Shown here piece by piece: positions 60,293-64,000 of a stretch of DNA of 64,000 nucleotides. Each line of letters begins with the position of its first letter. Within the stretch, counting starts at the first letter, position 1. Source of the stretch: an uncultured Prevotellaceae bacterium (lineage in GTDB: Bacteria > Bacteroidota > Bacteroidia > Bacteroidales > Bacteroidaceae). Below the pieces are notes generated by a model. The model saw only the letters and a program-made list of their open reading frames with translations. It did no database searches and had not been told where the DNA came from. The position numbers and the translations under genes are program-made. The DNA is taken from positions 62,001 to 126,000 of the forward strand of contig ONAG01000001.1 in assembly GCA_900315745.1 (NCBI GenBank), given 5' to 3'.

Positions 60293-61660
60293 TCAGCCTC
60301 TTCGCTTGCGTCCGCGCGATGATGACGAGGTGTATTTGCTGCTCTTGCTTGTGGCTGAGGCGTATTTGTTGTTGCTCTTGCCGTAGCGTGAGTTGTTGGA
60401 GCTGTTGTCTGCCTGTTGTGTTCCTCGTCCACGGCCATAACGGCTGCCTCGATAGTAGCTGTTGCTTGTGCTGCCGTAGCTTGTGGTGTTGTTGCTGGCA
60501 GATGTGTTGCTTGAGCGTCGTGACCAACTGCGCCTGGTGCTCTTGGGTTGAGTGTCCTCAACGGCGGTGTAGGTATGGCTGCTGCTCGTGTGCAGCGCGT
60601 CATAGTTCATGATGGAGTCCTCTTGATCAACAAACTTGTTTATCGACGCCATTGGCATTCTGATTGTTGATGGTTCCGACAGGCCGTTCACAAGGTCGCG
60701 ACGGTATTGGGGGTTCAGCTCACGCAGTTGGTTGATGTCTATGTCGCAGAATTTCGATATTGTGTTGAACGACACGTTGCGTGTCACCACCACCGTGTCG
60801 GTATGCTCGGGCAGTGTGGTGAGCATCGGACAGATGTTGTGCTCGCAGTAGTATGTCATCACGTAGTTGGCTGCTATGAAAGCGGGCACATAGCCTCGTG
60901 TCTCTGCTGGCAGGTATTGGTAGATGGTCCAGTAGTCCCTGCTGCCTCCGCTGCGGCGTATGGCTTTGTTCACATTCTCCGGTCCGCAGTTGTAGGCTGC
61001 TATCGCCAAGGTCCAGTCGCCAAAAATGCGGAACAGGTCGCGCAGGTAGCGTGCTGCCGCATACGAGGAGCGGATGGGGTCTCTCCGGTCATCCACAAGC
61101 GAGTTCACGCGCAGTCCGTATTGCTTTCCGGTGGCAAGCATGAACTGCCACAGGCCGGTGGCTCCCACCCTCGACACTGCCTTGGGGTTTAGGGCGGACT
61201 CTATCACTGGCAGGTATTTCAGTTCGATGGGCACGTTGTACGACTCCAATGCCTGTTCGAAGATGGGCATGTAGAAGTTGGACGACCCGAGCATGAGACT
61301 CACAGTCTTCCTCATGCGGTTGACGTAGCGGTCGATGAATTTCCTCACTATGGGGTTGTATGGCATGTCGATGCGTGTGGGCATGCGGCTGAGGCGGTCG
61401 GCAAGTTGCTCGTCGGTGTAGTAGGGACTTTCCTCGCTTGGCTCGCAGGCATCGTCGATGGTTAGGTAGTTCTGCACTTGGAATAGTTGCAGCAGACTAT
61501 CTACCTCAGAGATGTAAAGGGCTTCGGGAGCATAGATTATTTCGCTCTTTTGCTCGTCGTCGCCAAATAATATTTCTTCGAATTCTTCGATTTGTGCTGG
61601 CAGAAGTGTGGGTAGGCATAGAGCCAAAAGGGTGATGACGTACTGGGGCGTTTTCTTCAT
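60293..61660 (-). CDS. mltD: Membrane-bound lytic transglycosylase D-like, with basic low-complexity tail
   Basis: 455 residues. Signal peptide (VITLLALCLPTLLPAQ), then the SLT lysozyme-like domain: catalytic Glu154 in LKYLPVIESALNPKAVS, GATGLWQFM and IAAYNCGPENVNKAIR. One LysM-like unit follows (VSFNTISKFCDIDINQLREL). The last ~99 residues are almost only Ser, Asn, Thr, Tyr, Gly, Arg and Lys, ending GRKRRG. The enzyme cleaves peptidoglycan glycan strands in the periplasm. The tail replaces the second LysM domain usual in this family. It sits between DUF5683 and rel in a tight minus-strand run. Confidence 0.92.
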   Translation of the reverse strand: MKKTPQYVITLLALCLPTLLPAQIEEFEEILFGDDEQKSEIIYAPEALYISEVDSLLQLFQVQNYLTIDDACEPSEESPYYTDEQLADRLSRMPTRIDMPYNPIVRKFIDRYVNRMRKTVSLMLGSSNFYMPIFEQALESYNVPIELKYLPVIESALNPKAVSRVGATGLWQFMLATGKQYGLRVNSLVDDRRDPIRSSYAAARYLRDLFRIFGDWTLAIAAYNCGPENVNKAIRRSGGSRDYWTIYQYLPAETRGYVPAFIAANYVMTYYCEHNICPMLTTLPEHTDTVVVTRNVSFNTISKFCDIDINQLRELNPQYRRDLVNGLSEPSTIRMPMASINKFVDQEDSIMNYDALHTSSSHTYTAVEDTQPKSTRRSWSRRSSNTSASNNTTSYGSTSNSYYRGSRYGRGRGTQQADNSSNNSRYGKSNNKYASATSKSSKYTSSSSRGRKRRG

Positions 61661-61688
61661 GTCTTGTTGTCGTTCCGTTTTCTTTCGA

Positions 61689-62417
61689 TTAAAAATTCAA
61701 GCTGCACTGCAGTCCCAAGGCATTTGAGCGGATGGGGTTGCGGTCGTTGCTGTTGTTTATCATTGTAGGCGACACGCGCAAGGTGAGGTCCTTGCTGATG
61801 TCGAAGTCTGAGAGCGACGCGTCCACGTAGGCGTCTATCACCGAGAGGGCATATACGCCCACCATGATGAAGAAGCTCAGGTCGCGGTAGCGTCGGTAGT
61901 AGTCCTTGCGGCGCTTGAAGAGGTTTCTGAAGCGTTCGGCCTTGCTGTCGTTTTCGCTTTCGATTTTTGTACCCAAATGCAGGAACTGGTTGTAGCTTTG
62001 CGTCGCGGGATTGTTGTCCGAGAGGTCGAGAAAGGCTTGTGAGTAGTCTTTGTACATCTGGTTGTTCCATGACATTGCATAGGCGCATCCCACAAATCCT
62101 CCATACACGATGGGCAGTTTCCAGAATTTTCTGTTGTATATCTGTCCTGCTCCTGGTATCACCACTGCCAACCATAGGGCACGCTTCGGGTCGGGGCGCC
62201 ATGTGCTCCAGTCTCTGCGCACCTTTTCCTTTTTCAAGGATGGCTCGAAATGTATGGTGTCGAGGGTTGATATGCTGTCATCCATCATCACCAATGGTTC
62301 TTCTTCCATCATCACTAAGCTGTCGGCAACGTCCTGGCCTTGGCAGGGCAGTGCTTGCACGAGGATGGCTGTGAATGCCAGGGTGAGGCAGTGGAGGATG
62401 TGTCGGTGTATGCTCAC
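61689..62417 (-). CDS. DUF5683-domain membrane protein
   Basis: 242 residues. N-terminal signal-like segment (ILHCLTLAFTAILVQALP), an acidic linker, then the DUF5683 core RALWLAVVIPGAGQIYNRKF with WKLPIVYGGFVGCAYAMSWN and a late hydrophobic FFIMVGVYALSVIDAYVDA. Function unknown; the family is nearly confined to Bacteroidetes and regularly sits between parB and mltD. The first in-frame start codon is GTG at 62417, eight bases after the parB stop, which I accept because a later ATG would destroy the signal segment. Confidence 0.85.
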   Translation of the reverse strand: MSIHRHILHCLTLAFTAILVQALPCQGQDVADSLVMMEEEPLVMMDDSISTLDTIHFEPSLKKEKVRRDWSTWRPDPKRALWLAVVIPGAGQIYNRKFWKLPIVYGGFVGCAYAMSWNNQMYKDYSQAFLDLSDNNPATQSYNQFLHLGTKIESENDSKAERFRNLFKRRKDYYRRYRDLSFFIMVGVYALSVIDAYVDASLSDFDISKDLTLRVSPTMINNSNDRNPIRSNALGLQCSLNF

Positions 62418-62425
62418 GGCCTCGC

Positions 62426-63319
62426 TCAGTTTTGTTTCAGGTTGTCGAACACACGCATGATGTGCTCCAGTTCTTCCTCGTTGGCGAAGGGTATGCTGAT
62501 TTTGCCCTTGCCATTCTGTGAGATGTTCAGGGATATCTTTGTCTGGAAGAATTTCGTCAGTTGCTCGCGCAGGATGTCAAACTCCTCTGCGAGATGGTTG
62601 GCTGTGCCCTGCTTCTTTCTCTTGCCCAGCACGTCTTCGCCATTCTTCAACTTCTTCACCATCTCCTCCACTTGGCGCACGGAGGCTCCCACACGTTGGA
62701 TTTCCTCAAAGACCTCCAATTGCTGCGAGGGACTGTCCAATGACAGCAGGGCGCGGGCGTGTCCCATGTCGATGGTCTTTTTCTGCAATGCCATCTGCAC
62801 TTGTGCCGGCAACTTCAGCAGTCGCAGGTAGTTGGCGACGGCTACACGGCTCTTGCCCACGCGGTCTGCCACTTTCTCCTGTGTCATGCCTTCTTGGTCG
62901 AGCAGATGGGCGTATGCTAATGCTATGTCTATGGCATTGAGGTCTTCACGCTGTATGTTCTCCACCAACGCCATCTCCATCACGTTCTCGTCGTCGATGG
63001 TGCGTATGTAGGCGGGTATGGTGGCGAGGCCTGCCATCTGCGATGCCCGCCAGCGGCGCTCGCCAGCCACAATCTGGTACTTGCGTACTGCTGTCTGGCG
63101 CACGGTGATGGGCTGCACGATGCCTAATTCCCGTATGCTGTTGGATAGTTCTTGAAGACTTCCTTCATCGAATTCCCTGCGTGGCTGGTTGGGGTTGGCT
63201 TCTATCTCGTCCAAGGGTATTTCGTTGATGGTCGAACTGCCCGGGGGCAGCACTTCATCGGTGGAGATGAGGGCGTCGAGGCCTCTGCCTAAGGTGCTGT
63301 ATTTCTTCTTTACTGCCAT
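62426..63319 (-). CDS. parB: Chromosome-partitioning protein ParB
   Basis: 297 residues. GRGLDALIS at the N-terminus is the ParA-binding tag. The CTPase/clamp core contains IPLDEIEANPNQPRREFDEG, GERRWRASQMAGL and LVENIQREDLNAID; the helix-turn-helix is MTQEKVADRVGKSRVAVANY. A C-terminal dimer domain ends the protein. It binds parS sites near the origin and works with ParA and SMC. Start at the ATG at 63319 (MAVKKKYS). It follows parA by 52 bases. No parS-like palindrome was spotted in the window. Confidence 0.97.
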   Translation of the reverse strand: MAVKKKYSTLGRGLDALISTDEVLPPGSSTINEIPLDEIEANPNQPRREFDEGSLQELSNSIRELGIVQPITVRQTAVRKYQIVAGERRWRASQMAGLATIPAYIRTIDDENVMEMALVENIQREDLNAIDIALAYAHLLDQEGMTQEKVADRVGKSRVAVANYLRLLKLPAQVQMALQKKTIDMGHARALLSLDSPSQQLEVFEEIQRVGASVRQVEEMVKKLKNGEDVLGKRKKQGTANHLAEEFDILREQLTKFFQTKISLNISQNGKGKISIPFANEEELEHIMRVFDNLKQN

Positions 63320-63371
63320 TGTTTCAATGTTTGTTGTTGGCTCCTTCATTGCCTGAAGGTAGCTTTGCCGC

Positions 63372-64000
63372 TCAACTGTTCTTGTTGATGATTTCCTTTG
63401 CTAATGCTAAGTGGTTCTTGCTGCCCGTGCTGTCGGCGTCATAGAGTATCACGGGGATGCCGTGGCTCGGACTCTCGCTCAATTTCACGTTGCGCTGGAT
63501 GACGGTCTTGAAGACCAATTCCTGGAAGTGGCGCTTCACCTCGTCGTATATCTGGTTGGCAAGCCGTAGGCGGCCATCATACATCGTGAGCAGGAAACCT
63601 TCGATTTCAAGTCTCGGGTTGAGCTTGCTCTTTATTATCTTGACGGTGTTGAGCAATTTGCCTATGCCTTCCAGGGCGAAATATTCGCATTGCACGGGTA
63701 TTATTACCGAGTCGGCTGCTGTCAGCGAGTTCACTGTTATCAGTCCCAAGGATGGTGAACAGTCTATGAGTATGAAGTCGTAGTCGCCGCGAATGGGTGC
63801 CAGCAGACGGCTCACCACTTTCTCGCGGTTGGTGATGTTGAGCATCTCTATCTCCGCTCCCACCAAGTCTATGTGGCTGGGGAGGATGTCGAGACCTTCT
63901 ATGTCGGTGGTGTAGATGGCCTCGCGAACATCGGCCTCGCCCACCAGGCATTCGTAGAGCGAACAATCAAGGTTGTTCACATCCACGCCCAATCCGCTGG
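63372..64000 (-). CDS. parA: Chromosome-partitioning ATPase ParA (5' part outside the window)
   Basis: The frame runs off the window end; 208 codons are seen. Present are SGLGVDVNNLDCSLYECL, the switch-II stretch DFILIDCSPSLGLITVNSL, PVQCEYFALEGIGKLLNTVK and the C-terminal NVKLSESPSHGIPVILYDAD, all ParA/Soj marks. The Walker A motif lies beyond base 64000. It drives segregation with ParB, whose gene follows. Confidence 0.95.
   Translation of the reverse strand, partial: SGLGVDVNNLDCSLYECLVGEADVREAIYTTDIEGLDILPSHIDLVGAEIEMLNITNREKVVSRLLAPIRGDYDFILIDCSPSLGLITVNSLTAADSVIIPVQCEYFALEGIGKLLNTVKIIKSKLNPRLEIEGFLLTMYDGRLRLANQIYDEVKRHFQELVFKTVIQRNVKLSESPSHGIPVILYDADSTGSKNHLALAKEIINKNS

Noticed and set aside
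63000-63400. parS site near parAB
   Set aside because: I looked for the TGTTTCACGTGAAACA-type palindrome and saw none in the window.
1-64000. tRNA, rRNA, prophage or transposase genes
   Set aside because: Inspection of the spacers showed no tRNA-like arms with TTCGA-type loops, no rRNA stretches and no recombinase or phage structural motifs among the translated genes.

Overview
The window looks like a piece of a Bacteroidales chromosome, most likely Prevotella or a close relative. Three things point there. Gene starts are repeatedly preceded by the Bacteroidetes -7 box TAnnTTTG rather than a strong Shine-Dalgarno sequence. There is a SusC/SusD pair with a surface-glycan esterase, plus PorX and PorW homologues of the Bacteroidetes type IX secretion system. 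The enzyme set (GH115, two GH127, xylose isomerase/xylulokinase, CE8) is that of a plant-fibre degrader. No integrase, transposase, CRISPR array, tRNA or rRNA was seen; most of the window reads as a core genome with one accessory glycan locus.

Layout. 1-9630: LptD-like outer-membrane protein (cut by the window start), an HD phosphohydrolase, a carboxyltransferase of the oxaloacetate/methylmalonyl decarboxylase type, a lipoprotein, the queuosine-precursor pair yhhQ-queF behind a candidate preQ1-I riboswitch, a TlpA-like thioredoxin, a Ca/Na exchanger and a free-methionine-sulfoxide reductase. 9955-22129: sugar O-acetyltransferase, stand-alone TrpB2, a dockerin-like secreted protein, aspS, a lysine-rich winged-helix protein, the xylBA operon, and glnS-TPR-dedA. 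22495-30942: a six-gene unit read on the minus strand, aroA - Cys-rich membrane protein - porW - porX - tsaE - mltG, joining type IX secretion control to housekeeping genes. 31045-47340: Sel1-repeat protein, GH115 glucuronidase, EamA transporter, two tandem acyl-CoA synthetases with a repeated TTGCACA-type motif over their promoter, an aminotransferase/LolE-like pair, and two divergent GH127 arabinofuranosidases. 47449-51217: lipoprotein, alaS and a MerR-type regulator. 51312-57885: a small pectin-type polysaccharide utilisation locus (pectin methylesterase, SusC, SusD). 57948-64000: the run parA-parB-DUF5683-mltD-rel, cut by the window end.

How the parts fit. Xylose metabolism (xylBA), glucuronyl removal from xylan (GH115) and arabinofuranose removal (GH127) would work together on arabinoglucuronoxylan or pectin side chains, and CE8-SusCD would take up de-esterified pectin fragments. 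Nearly every convergent gene junction carries a symmetric hairpin able to end transcription from both sides. One such hairpin (22431-22462) has no annotated plus-strand gene on its left, and a consensus promoter lies just before it, which suggests a small unannotated RNA.

No wholly new multi-gene system is evident. The most interesting items are the compact preQ1-I-like riboswitch in a Bacteroidales leader, the carboxyltransferase whose carrier domain has lost the biotin-attachment lysine, the 8 x 30 bp in-frame repeat in PorW, the candidate small RNA at 22379-22470, and the motif array before the acyl-CoA synthetase pair.
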